A stretch of DNA of 46,603 bases from a virus. The stretch is taken from the IMG/VR virus record IMGVR_UViG_3300020438_000068, positions 1 to 46,603 of that record. The stretch is one strand, 5' to 3'. The notes beneath the pieces were generated by a model. The model searched no databases, was not told the DNA's origin, and saw only the letters and a program-made list of their open reading frames with translations. Below, one piece after another: positions 1 through 5,661 of the stretch (position 1 is the stretch's first letter; every line of letters starts with the position of its first letter). The translations under genes were made by a program, and so were the position numbers.

Positions 1-55
1 GGGAGGGCGCTGGAGCACACCCGATCCGCATCATTTTGAAAGGGTGCGCCGATGA
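1..55 (+). CDS. Endolysin, 3' end only (partial)
   Basis: These bases encode the last 17 or so residues of the M15 peptidase seen complete at 45314-46036, including the final metal-ligand motif PDPHHFE and the TGA stop at 53-55. The gene is cut by the window edge, not broken. The stop overlaps the next start as ATGA. Confidence 0.85.
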   Translation, partial: GGRWSTPDPHHFERVRR

Positions 56-321
56 ATACCCCAATCAAGCCCACCAGCATGACACTTCAGATTGGGCAGA
101 TCATTGCGCTGGTCACAGCCGTGGCAGCTGGTGCCACCAAGATGACCACCCTTGAGGCTGATGCCAAAGAGGCACGCGATACAGCCGCAGAAACTAAGGC
201 TGAGATCAAAGATGTGCGCTCCGAACTCAGAAGACAGAGGGAGCTTCTGGCAAGGCTTGAGGGTGACAGCAGGGCAATCTTGCAAATCCTAAGAATGAGA
301 GGCGGTAACAATGGCCCGTGA
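52..321 (+). CDS. Small membrane/coiled-coil lysis-cassette protein
   Basis: An 89-residue protein with a short hydrophobic segment at about residues 13-28 and then a charged, heptad-like helix (about 32-80) rich in Glu, Lys, Arg and Ala. This is the layout of XhlA-like or holin-accessory proteins, but no family signature is certain. It starts with an ATGA overlap on the endolysin stop and overlaps the next gene by 11 bp, so it belongs to the lysis operon. The second copy at 46033-46302 differs at 15 bases, of which 14 are synonymous and one gives Ala25Ser. That is strong evidence that this frame is translated and under purifying selection. Confidence 0.8.
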   Translation: MNTPIKPTSMTLQIGQIIALVTAVAAGATKMTTLEADAKEARDTAAETKAEIKDVRSELRRQRELLARLEGDSRAILQILRMRGGNNGP

Positions 322-676
322 GTGCTTCGAAGCCATGGCCCTGGCCATTGCTGTGATCTTCCTCATCTTTGGCCTTTTTCGGCCTGGTGCTTGCGATGGG
401 TTTGCACAGTCAAAAAAACAGACCCCAGGGCAGGCGGCCAAGCAGAACACTGGTCAGATCGTTGAGGTCTGCAACACCGTGGGGCTCATACGCCTGATCC
501 TTGAGGCCGAAGATCGCAAGAAAACCAAACAACCCAAGAAGGTAACCGATGACACTACAGCCAGAAATGATGAAGGCTCTGGCGCTGTGCGCCGTGGCCA
601 CTTGGGGAATCACAGAGGCCAGCAAGCCTCTGGTCAAAAAGTGGATCGCAGACGCATGGAAACGGGCAGCAATTAG
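311..676 (+). CDS. Lysis-cassette protein with N-terminal membrane segment
   Basis: A 121-residue product with one hydrophobic segment (about residues 8-24) followed by a polar Lys/Gln-rich region. Cys28 follows the segment, but the preceding residues (Pro-Gly-Ala) do not form a good lipobox. The last 42 codons overlap the next gene in another frame. In the second copy at 46292 the frame is intact, with a mix of synonymous and conservative changes (for example Ile/Val, Thr/Ser, Val/Leu). Within the overlap the observed changes are nonsynonymous here and synonymous in the partner, so the tail of this protein looks less constrained. It may be a holin-associated or spanin-like protein; the function is not established. 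Confidence 0.65.
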   Translation: MARECFEAMALAIAVIFLIFGLFRPGACDGFAQSKKQTPGQAAKQNTGQIVEVCNTVGLIRLILEAEDRKKTKQPKKVTDDTTARNDEGSGAVRRGHLGNHRGQQASGQKVDRRRMETGSN

Positions 677-809
677 GCTGTCCGCTTTGCTGATTGGCGG
701 GGCCTTTGGCTTTGCCCTAGCACCCACGGCAGAGGGAGCCCTCACGGGCTTCGCTGGTGCTAGTCTTTCAGCGGTTATTGTTACCGCTATTAAGGCAAGA
801 CTTCAGTGA
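549..809 (+). CDS. Holin-like protein
   Basis: An 86-residue protein with hydrophobic stretches at about residues 9-20, 42-59 and 66-82 and basic residues between them, as expected of a small phage holin that permeabilises the inner membrane. It lies just after the endolysin in the lysis operon. A Shine-Dalgarno (AAGAAGGT) sits 5-6 bases before the ATG. In the second copy the three differences in this frame within the window are all synonymous (Leu, Ala, Thr codons), which supports it over the overlapping frame of 311-676. The holin assignment rests on size, topology and position, not on a recognised family motif. Confidence 0.7.
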   Translation: MTLQPEMMKALALCAVATWGITEASKPLVKKWIADAWKRAAIRLSALLIGGAFGFALAPTAEGALTGFAGASLSAVIVTAIKARLQ

Positions 810-1078
810 GCCTGGCCACTTGGATCACTTCGATCCTGGCATTTTTTGGTGGGGGGGCGTTAGTCAGGGCACTTTTTGCAAGGCGGACCCTGAGACGCAT
901 GGAGGGCCTCAAAAGCAGACTCTTAGAAGAGGAGACGGAAAGACTGGCCAGGGCTGAGGCTGAAAAGGCTGAAGCTATCGAGGGGCTGACAGTGCATGCA
1001 ACTGAGATTGATGAGGCGAGCCTTGATGGGTTGGCCGATCTTCTCAACCAAGCATTTGGAGACCCTGAAGATGATTAG
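806..1078 (+). CDS. Small membrane-anchored coiled-coil protein, lysis operon
   Basis: A 90-residue protein starting at GTG, which overlaps the previous stop as GTGA. Residues 4-24 form a membrane segment (Gly-rich GGGALV), and residues 28-62 a charged helix rich in Glu, Arg and Ala that should form a coiled coil. The acidic tail ends in PEDD. The layout is that of an inner-membrane spanin (Rz-like) or a holin accessory, and the next gene overlaps it by 8 bp, as Rz/Rz1 partners often do. The spanin reading is an inference from topology and order. Confidence 0.65.
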   Translation: MSLATWITSILAFFGGGALVRALFARRTLRRMEGLKSRLLEEETERLARAEAEKAEAIEGLTVHATEIDEASLDGLADLLNQAFGDPEDD

Positions 1079-1415
1079 CACACTTGTTGTCCTTGCTTTA
1101 ATGTCGACCCCCACAGACTGCAATCTTGCCCACCCTATCCAGGCCGGTGACACCGCCAGCTGTGCCGGTCTAGTGTTGCCCCCTGATATGGTGAGAGCTG
1201 CACTGAAATGCAAACGGGTTGAGCTTCCAAAACTACAGGCTGAGCTTACTTATGAGAGGGAGGCCTTAAGGTCTGCCAAGGCGAGCCATAGAGCTGAACT
1301 AAGCTATTACCAAGCCACCCTTAACACAGGCCCCCCGCCCTGGTGGGTAAAGCCTGTGATCGCCATTGCATTTGCTGGGATTGGGTATGCCGCTGGCTCA
1401 CTGGTGGCAAAATGA
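1071..1415 (+). CDS. Exported coiled-coil protein with C-terminal membrane anchor (spanin-like)
   Basis: A 114-residue protein. I choose the ATG at 1071, overlapping the previous stop by 8 bp, because the hydrophobic N-terminus (residues 1-13) then reads as a signal peptide. Cys17, Cys31 and Cys47 follow; a charged helix spans about residues 50-80; and a C-terminal membrane segment covers about 92-112 after a PPPWW motif. Signal peptide, periplasmic coiled coil and C-terminal anchor is the topology of a unimolecular spanin, which bridges outer and inner membranes at lysis. The residues before Cys17 (Pro-Thr-Asp) do not make a canonical lipobox, so lipoprotein processing is doubtful. Confidence 0.6.
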   Translation: MISTLVVLALMSTPTDCNLAHPIQAGDTASCAGLVLPPDMVRAALKCKRVELPKLQAELTYEREALRSAKASHRAELSYYQATLNTGPPPWWVKPVIAIAFAGIGYAAGSLVAK

Positions 1416-2725
1416 GCGACACGATCAAGGTTCAGATATTAGAGCTCTATAGAGAACTCAGGAGCGTTAGAAAGGTTGGCAAGGCACTTGGGATTGGAAA
1501 GGATAAGGTTAACCGCATTGTCAGGGATGCCATGGATTCAGGGTGGGAGGCCTACCAGCCAGTAGGGGACGGCCTCATTGATACCTCTGATGGTGAAACC
1601 AGAACCATACAGAGCAGCAAGGTCCACACGCTTGAAGATCTGCTCAGGGTGGCCAGAGTTGACCCGGCTGAGTGGGAGGTCACAAACCACAAGATCAACG
1701 CCTGGGAGGCCTTAGGCAAAGACAGTGAGATCATCACCCTGCATCAGGTCAAGGCAAGCCTCACCAAGCGCCCCAGCTGGTGGGTGAATAGGGTTGAGTG
1801 CAAGCCTATACCCAGAGAGCCAAGAAAGCCCACCAGAGGCCCCCGGCTGTGTGTGGTGATACCTGACACGCAAGTAGGGTACAGACGGCTGGAGAATGGC
1901 AGACTGCAACCCTTGCATGACGTTGAGGCCATGGATGTGGCACTCCAGTTGGTTGAGTATTTAGATGGGGCTCATGGGATTGATGAGATTGTACTTATTG
2001 GTGACATGCTTGACCTGGCACCCTGGGGCTCATACTCCACCGATCTAAGCCTTCGATGGACAACACAGCCCAGCTTGGTGGCCCTGCACCATTGGATCTC
2101 GCAGTTGAGGCAGGCGGCAAGGGGTGCCCACTGCCGCTATCTCGCCGGAAATCATGAGGCCAGAATTGAAAAGAGCCTAATGGATAGCGCCACGGGTGAG
2201 GCCGTTGGGCTAAAGCCTGCCAACAGCCTCGATGGTAAGCCGCTGATGTCAATACCCAACCTGCTAAGCCTTGACGCCTTAGACGTGGACTACATAGGCC
2301 CATATGGCACGCCGTACTGGTGGCAGGGTGTGCGCTTCCATCATGGCAAGCTGGTGAGGTCAAAGGGTGGGCAGACTGTCACGGCTATGCTTAACCAGGG
2401 ATACTCTCACAGCCAGGTGGTGGGACACATCCACAGGCGTGAGGTGGCCAGCCGAACCATACCAATACCCGACGCCCCAGGATACAAGACGATCACGGCC
2501 ATGAGCCCAGGGTGCCTCTGCAGGCTTGATGGTGCTGTCCCTCATGCAAAGGGTAGCTCTCAACTGGACTGGCAGCAGGCCATTGGGCTCATCTGGGCTG
2601 ATGACCTTGGCCACTCCATGAGCATGATACCCATTGACCTGGGCCGCGCTATGTATGACGGGCGCACCTTTGTGGGTAAAGATCGCACCGATGAGCTACG
2701 TGAGGCCACCGGCCTGCCATACTAA
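1412..2725 (+). CDS. HTH plus calcineurin-like metallophosphoesterase
   Basis: A 437-residue protein. The ATG at 1412 overlaps the previous stop as ATGA; a longer upstream frame is unlikely. Residues 5-42 look like a helix-turn-helix (KVGKALGIGKDKVNRIV). From about residue 146 the metallophosphoesterase motifs follow in order: PDTQ (Asp152, Gln154), GDMLD (197-201), GNHE (246-249), FHHG (309-312) and GHIH (338-341). The first motif carries Gln where many enzymes have a second metal-binding His (DxH). The fold hydrolyses phosphoester bonds with two metal ions; the substrate here is unknown. It is the last gene of the lysis-linked run, and a promoter-like region follows it. Confidence 0.85.
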   Translation: MSDTIKVQILELYRELRSVRKVGKALGIGKDKVNRIVRDAMDSGWEAYQPVGDGLIDTSDGETRTIQSSKVHTLEDLLRVARVDPAEWEVTNHKINAWEALGKDSEIITLHQVKASLTKRPSWWVNRVECKPIPREPRKPTRGPRLCVVIPDTQVGYRRLENGRLQPLHDVEAMDVALQLVEYLDGAHGIDEIVLIGDMLDLAPWGSYSTDLSLRWTTQPSLVALHHWISQLRQAARGAHCRYLAGNHEARIEKSLMDSATGEAVGLKPANSLDGKPLMSIPNLLSLDALDVDYIGPYGTPYWWQGVRFHHGKLVRSKGGQTVTAMLNQGYSHSQVVGHIHRREVASRTIPIPDAPGYKTITAMSPGCLCRLDGAVPHAKGSSQLDWQQAIGLIWADDLGHSMSMIPIDLGRAMYDGRTFVGKDRTDELREATGLPY

Positions 2726-2742
2726 GCACCTAACAACACTAC

Positions 2743-2842
2743 GTTTTTACGATTTATTCACTTTTATCCGTTTTCCCCTTTACATACCCTACCTCACCGG
2801 GTAAGGTATATACAGATGGTGAGGGAACAAAGGAGAAACAAA
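2743..2842 (+). promoter_or_regulatory. Promoter/leader element, copy A
   Basis: First of three related leaders. It contains the block GTTTTTACGATT (2743-2754), a candidate -35 TTTACA (2779-2784), a 17-base spacer, and TAAGGT (2802-2807) as -10. Inside it is the inverted repeat ACCTCA-N5-TAAGGT. Then comes TACAGATGGTGAGGGAAC and a strong ribosome site AAAGGAG before ATG 2843. The in-frame ATG at 2816 is treated as leader because the same bases are out of frame in copy C. Confidence 0.65.
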
Positions 2843-3088
2843 ATGAACAACGCAGCAAGCATGGTGATTTTCGTAGAGCGCAAGGCGGCAAATTTCTTCA
2901 ACCGCTTTCTGGTCAAGTGTCCTCGCACCAATGAGGTAAAGAGGTTTTCCTGTGTGACTGATGCCGCGAATTTTGTTGAGCGCCTTGAGGCCCTCGCTGC
3001 ATTCGATTCTAAGGATCGGATCGTTGTGATGAGTGAGGGTGAGACCCCTGAGCTTGGCATTCATTTCAGCCGGTGCGCGAACTTCTAA
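2843..3088 (+). CDS. Orphan small protein, slot A
   Basis: An 81-residue protein of unknown function, without a membrane segment, apparently mixed alpha/beta, with one Cys in the middle and one near the C-terminus. The start is set by AAAGGAG eight bases upstream. It is the first gene behind promoter copy A and is followed 33 bases later by the first of two paralogous genes. It has no similarity that I can see to the gene occupying the same position behind copy B, so the slot holds different cargo in each repeat. Confidence 0.65.
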   Translation: MNNAASMVIFVERKAANFFNRFLVKCPRTNEVKRFSCVTDAANFVERLEALAAFDSKDRIVVMSEGETPELGIHFSRCANF

Positions 3089-3090
3089 CC

Positions 3091-3249
3091 ATTGCCCGCA
3101 AGGGCTGAAGGGGTGGGCGTTATGTCTGCTTGTTTTTCTTCTTCTTCTTCCGTTTCCAATAACCAGCATCATGCGCTGATGCTTAAGGCCTTCAGCGTGG
3201 TTGAGCCGGTCAATGGTGACTGGCGTGACCCCATCAGAAGGGTGGCCCA
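3091..3249 (+). repeat. 159-bp direct repeat, copy 1
   Basis: It aligns to 3714-3872 with about ten substitutions and no gap. It covers the ribosome site and first 43 codons of the 3122 gene. In this copy the first bases lie after the stop of the preceding gene; in copy 2 they encode that gene's last codons. Confidence 0.85.
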
Positions 3250-3418
3250 CTTGGCCACGTTTCAGGCTGTGTGCGCTCACTACGGGGTGACCCTGGGTGA
3301 TGTGCTTGAGGCTGTGGAATATTTCACGGCCACCGCTGCCACAGTCAGCACTGATGCTGATGGGCGGACTGTGATCACTGCCCCAGGGTATAGGGCTGGG
3401 CCAGCCGGTGATCACTAG
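3122..3418 (+). CDS. Orphan protein, paralogue 1 of a duplicated pair
   Basis: A 98-residue protein of unknown function starting at ATG 3122 behind AAGGGGTG. Its first 43 residues, including a Ser-rich run encoded by CTT/TTC repeats and the segment LKAFSVVEPVNGDW, are almost identical to those of the gene at 3745. The C-terminal halves are unrelated. Here the second half (LATFQAVCAHYGVTLGDVLE and onward) looks like a helical domain with an extended tail. The shared part extends upstream of the start, so it is a DNA duplication (3091-3249 with 3714-3872). Confidence 0.65.
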   Translation: MSACFSSSSSVSNNQHHALMLKAFSVVEPVNGDWRDPIRRVAHLATFQAVCAHYGVTLGDVLEAVEYFTATAATVSTDADGRTVITAPGYRAGPAGDH

Positions 3419-3444
3419 GCTGCCAAGTGCCTGAAGGCATTAAC

Positions 3445-3533
3445 TTTTTACGATTTATCCACTTTTATCTGTACATACCCTACCTTATTAGGTAAGGTGT
3501 TTACAGATGGTGAGGGAAACAAGGAGAAACGAG
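3445..3533 (+). promoter_or_regulatory. Promoter/leader element, copy B
   Basis: Second copy. CTTTTTACGATTTATCCAC (from 3444) matches copy A. Candidate -35 TGTACA (3470-3475), 17-base spacer, TAAGGT (3493-3498). The inverted repeat is perfect here: ACCTTA-N5-TAAGGT. TTTACAGATGGTGAGGGAAAC and AAGGAG lead to ATG 3534. A small hairpin TGCC-tgaa-GGCA just before the T run could end transcription of the previous cassette. Confidence 0.65.
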
Positions 3534-3731
3534 ATGAGCAACGTAGACAGCAGCAGGTATGAGGCAGGGGAGAAAGTTACACACAAGGCAGAGGGGTATT
3601 CCGGTGTAGTGGCTGCAGACAGCGCAGCGTCAGGGTTTGGCGATAACTGGATCAGCGTTTGGTGGACCCTGCGAAGTGGTCGCATCGAGAGAAGGTCTGA
3701 TCACGTCAGCGCTATTGCCCGCAAGGGCTGA
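3534..3731 (+). CDS. Orphan small protein, slot B (SH3-like?)
   Basis: A 65-residue protein with a strong AAGGAG site eight bases before the ATG. The sequence GEKVTHKAEGYSGVVAADS followed by NWISVWW and a basic strand looks like a small beta-barrel (KOW or SH3-like) domain, often nucleic-acid or protein binding. This reading is tentative. It occupies the same position behind promoter B that the 2843 gene has behind promoter A, but the two proteins are not related. Its last codons come from the 159-bp repeat. Confidence 0.6.
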   Translation: MSNVDSSRYEAGEKVTHKAEGYSGVVAADSAASGFGDNWISVWWTLRSGRIERRSDHVSAIARKG

Positions 3732-3872
3732 AAGGGTGGGCGCTATGTCTGCTTGTTTTTCTTCTTGTTCTTCCGTTTCCAATAACCAGCATCATGAGCT
3801 GATGCTCAAGGCCTTCAGTGTGGTTGAGCCGGTCAATGGTGACTGGCTTGGCCCCATCAGAAGGGTGGCCCA
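3714..3872 (+). repeat. 159-bp direct repeat, copy 2
   Basis: Partner of 3091-3249, offset 623 bp. It encodes the end of the 3534 gene and the first 43 codons of the 3745 gene. Confidence 0.85.
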
Positions 3873-3987
3873 GCAGATGTGCCACAACCAGATGGTGAGC
3901 TATCTTGAGCAGGCTGACCGAGATCGCGCCCAGCAGGCAAGGACCAGGCGCAATCCTTTGAAGATGATTGAGGGAGGATCGCAATGA
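3745..3987 (+). CDS. Orphan protein, paralogue 2 of a duplicated pair
   Basis: An 80-residue protein starting 13 bases after the 3534 stop. Residues 1-43 repeat those of the 3122 gene with four substitutions and then diverge into a short basic, helical tail (QMVSYLEQADRDRAQQARTR). Conserved N-terminus with exchanged C-terminus points to recombination within the duplicated segment. The stop overlaps the next start (ATGA), so translation is coupled. Function unknown. Confidence 0.6.
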   Translation: MSACFSSCSSVSNNQHHELMLKAFSVVEPVNGDWLGPIRRVAQQMCHNQMVSYLEQADRDRAQQARTRRNPLKMIEGGSQ

Positions 3988-4376
3988 TTTACTACTTGAT
4001 AAGATACGGTGACAAGATTTGCACCCCTGGCCGGCGCTTTGATCTTTCAGTAATGGAGGGCAGCCGTGAGAATTTTGAGCGCCTGATGAGCGGTGAATAC
4101 TTCCCATCATGGCGTGAGCTTGACCAGGTGGAAAAGCTGACCCTTGAGCGAGAGCCTGAAGCGGCCCCCGTTGAACATTTCTGGGTGGCTACTTTCCGCG
4201 AGAACATAGCAGTGTTGGATACGGGGCAACATGTTGAAGAACAGCCCACATTGGTCTTCCCTGACCCTCTCACCGGGGCGGATCTTGAACTAATAAAGAC
4301 AATAATGATGAGAAACCCAAAAGAACTATCACTTGAGCGTCACCACGTCACCCAATGGAAGAAGATGCCTTTTTAG
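3984..4376 (+). CDS. Orphan protein of unknown function
   Basis: A 130-residue soluble protein beginning with an ATGA overlap behind GGGAGGATCGC, a good ribosome site. It starts with a short beta-like segment (MIYYLIRYGDKI), and the rest is mostly polar, with a Trp-containing stretch in mid-protein (VEHFWVATF). I recognise no motif. It lies in the accessory run between the phosphoesterase and the tail-tip genes. Confidence 0.6.
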   Translation: MIYYLIRYGDKICTPGRRFDLSVMEGSRENFERLMSGEYFPSWRELDQVEKLTLEREPEAAPVEHFWVATFRENIAVLDTGQHVEEQPTLVFPDPLTGADLELIKTIMMRNPKELSLERHHVTQWKKMPF

Positions 4377-4406
4377 GGGGGGGCGATGATCTTGGAGAGA
4401 TGAAAG

Positions 4407-4685
4407 ATGAACACCAAAAACACACACAGCACTACAGCACCACTAACAGAGCCCTGCCTCAGGGCAGAGCTTGAGGCCATAGAGGCTGCAACCATTAAAC
4501 AGGCTGAAGCCCTAGCAGAGGCAGAGGCAGAGCTTGAGAACGCCAAAGAGAAGGCTGAGAAAAGAGATAAGGCACTTAACCGGCTGTGGGAGTTGAGACA
4601 GAAAACGGTGATGGCAAAGACTACCCGCTTACACATTGAAGAGAGGCTGAAAAGTACAGCTCTTTTTGATTTGCTAAACAATTGA
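4407..4685 (+). CDS. Coiled-coil orphan protein
   Basis: A 92-residue protein that after about residue 18 is almost entirely one Ala/Glu/Lys-rich helix with heptad spacing, so it is probably a coiled-coil oligomer. It has no signal peptide or membrane segment. The ATG is preceded by GGAGAGATGAAAG. Thirty bases separate it from the gene before, and a hairpin follows it. Function unknown. Confidence 0.6.
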   Translation: MNTKNTHSTTAPLTEPCLRAELEAIEAATIKQAEALAEAEAELENAKEKAEKRDKALNRLWELRQKTVMAKTTRLHIEERLKSTALFDLLNN

Positions 4686-4689
4686 AGTG

Positions 4690-4714
4690 CACACCCTTAC
4701 CCATTGTGGTAGGG
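4690..4714. other. Inverted repeat after the coiled-coil gene
   Basis: ACCCTTACC and GGTAGGGT form an inverted repeat with one bulge and a six-base loop. No T run follows, so it is not a classic terminator. The half-site ACCCTACC is the same word found in all three promoter/leader elements, here on the other strand, so it may be an additional binding site for the same regulator. Confidence 0.4.
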
Positions 4715-4756
4715 TTAGATCATAGCCTGACACACACCGGGCTGGAGGGATAAAAC

Positions 4757-4933
4757 ATGAGCATTAAAACCCGACTGGGGCGACTGCCCCAGTGGTATAG
4801 GGAGAGGATCAACCGTGGCACCAGAGACAAAAGGCCAGCACACAGAGCGATACGACAAGATAAAGGCCGAATTTGCACACCGGAGAGCAATAGTGAGCCT
4901 GCTGGGGGAACGGTTCAAACCGAACAACATTGA
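4757..4933 (+). CDS. Possible small basic protein, overlapping the next gene
   Basis: A 58-residue frame rich in Arg. It has the best ribosome site in the area: the leader ACACACCGGGCTGGAGGGA ends six bases before its ATG, and the same leader precedes the gene at 5658. It overlaps the 4815 gene by 119 bp in a different frame. Either it is a real overlapping gene, or translation starts here and restarts at 4815. Its later codons look like a shadow of the other frame. Confidence 0.35.
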   Translation: MSIKTRLGRLPQWYRERINRGTRDKRPAHRAIRQDKGRICTPESNSEPAGGTVQTEQH

Positions 4934-5177
4934 TGGCCTCAGGTTAGCCGTGGGCACCTCTAAACCCAGACTGATAGAGAGCCTAAGAGATGGAGAGGTT
5001 GAGGGGTCAAGAAACGGGCTAGGGGCCGATAGGCCACGATCTGAGCTCATCAATGAAGCGCTTGGCCTAATGACCCACATTGATAAGGATGAGACCGTCA
5101 AAAGGCTCAGAGCCTTGGCTGATGAAATCGAGACGGGCACAGTTGGTGCTGATGTTTTTGACGCACTGCCCTGGTGA
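4815..5177 (+). CDS. Orphan protein of unknown function
   Basis: A 120-residue soluble, mainly helical protein starting at GTG behind GGGAGAGG. A segment near residues 38-60 (NNIDGLRLAVGTSKPRLIES) resembles a helix-turn-helix, but I would not call a family. The C-terminal 40 residues form an acidic helix (DKDETVKRLRALADEIETG). It is the last gene before promoter copy C. Confidence 0.6.
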   Translation: MAPETKGQHTERYDKIKAEFAHRRAIVSLLGERFKPNNIDGLRLAVGTSKPRLIESLRDGEVEGSRNGLGADRPRSELINEALGLMTHIDKDETVKRLRALADEIETGTVGADVFDALPW

Positions 5178-5216
5178 CCCGCCCCTTTGGCAGACTTAAA
5201 CACCTGAACACATAGC

Positions 5217-5325
5217 GTTTTTACGATTGTCATTTTTTGAGGGCGATTCCTCTTGCCTATACCCTACCTCACCGGGTAAGGTTTATACAGATGGTGAGGG
5301 AACGAAACAAACAAGGAGAGACAAG
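5217..5325 (+). promoter_or_regulatory. Promoter/leader element, copy C
   Basis: Third copy. GTTTTTACGATT begins at 5217; the following 30 bases differ from A and B. TTGCCT (5253-5258), an 18-base spacer and TAAGGT (5277-5282) are the candidate promoter. The core TACCCTACCTCACCGGG is identical to copy A. TACAGATGGTGAGGGAAC and AAGGAG lead to ATG 5326. The upstream ATG is out of frame with the gene here, which shows that it is leader sequence. Confidence 0.65.
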
Positions 5326-5661
5326 ATGAGCAAGAGACTTGAACTGAGAGAAGACAACGCGAGCCTGAGCGTTCTGCTAATCGATGGGGTCACAGTGGTC
5401 AGCGTCTGGGATGCCTGGGCAAATGATGGGCAGGCACTGGCTGACTTTATGCAGCCCCATGATGCAGGGGAGTGGCACACTCACTGCAGAAGCGAAAGTT
5501 CAGAGGCGCACGGTGATCTTGTTGCGCGATCTAATGGGCAGCTGGGTGTCATAGTGGAGGATCCTGCTGGCTTCTCTGAGGTTGTTGCTCAGCTGCAAAC
5601 CATAAGACCTGTACTAGCAACCGCCCGCACACACACCGGGCTGGAGGGAATTGAAAAATGA
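5326..5661 (+). CDS. Orphan protein, slot C
   Basis: A 111-residue acidic soluble protein of unknown function. The N-terminal 35 residues alternate hydrophobic and polar (LSVLLIDGVTVVSVWDAW), suggesting a beta sheet followed by helices. The start is fixed by AAGGAG. Its 3' end carries the leader ACACACCGGGCTGGAGGGA that serves as ribosome site for the next gene, and its stop overlaps that start as ATGA. Confidence 0.6.
   Translation: MSKRLELREDNASLSVLLIDGVTVVSVWDAWANDGQALADFMQPHDAGEWHTHCRSESSEAHGDLVARSNGQLGVIVEDPAGFSEVVAQLQTIRPVLATARTHTGLEGIEK

Larger units (their letters stand above)
1..622. repeat. Terminal near-repeat, left copy
   Basis: This stretch aligns without any gap to 45982-46603. 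I count about 36 substitutions by hand, roughly 6%, most at third codon positions. It covers the endolysin 3' end and the first lysis genes. The two copies mark where the genome map closes on itself, giving a unit of about 45,981 bp. The differences are too many and too codon-structured for sequencing error, so the copies represent two co-occurring variants or a chimeric join. Confidence 0.9.

Noticed and set aside
1-622. Exact terminal redundancy or long terminal repeat of the virion
   Set aside because: The copies differ at about 6% of bases in a codon-aware way. A replicated terminal repeat would be identical.
2789-3415. A 208-codon - strand frame across the first orphan cassette
   Set aside because: It would span a promoter and two + strand genes with strong ribosome sites, and it has no start signals of its own.
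4386-4403. A five-codon frame (MILER) before the coiled-coil gene, similar in start context to 34838
   Set aside because: Too short to support as a gene. The shared G-rich start context is probably chance or a ribosome-site preference.
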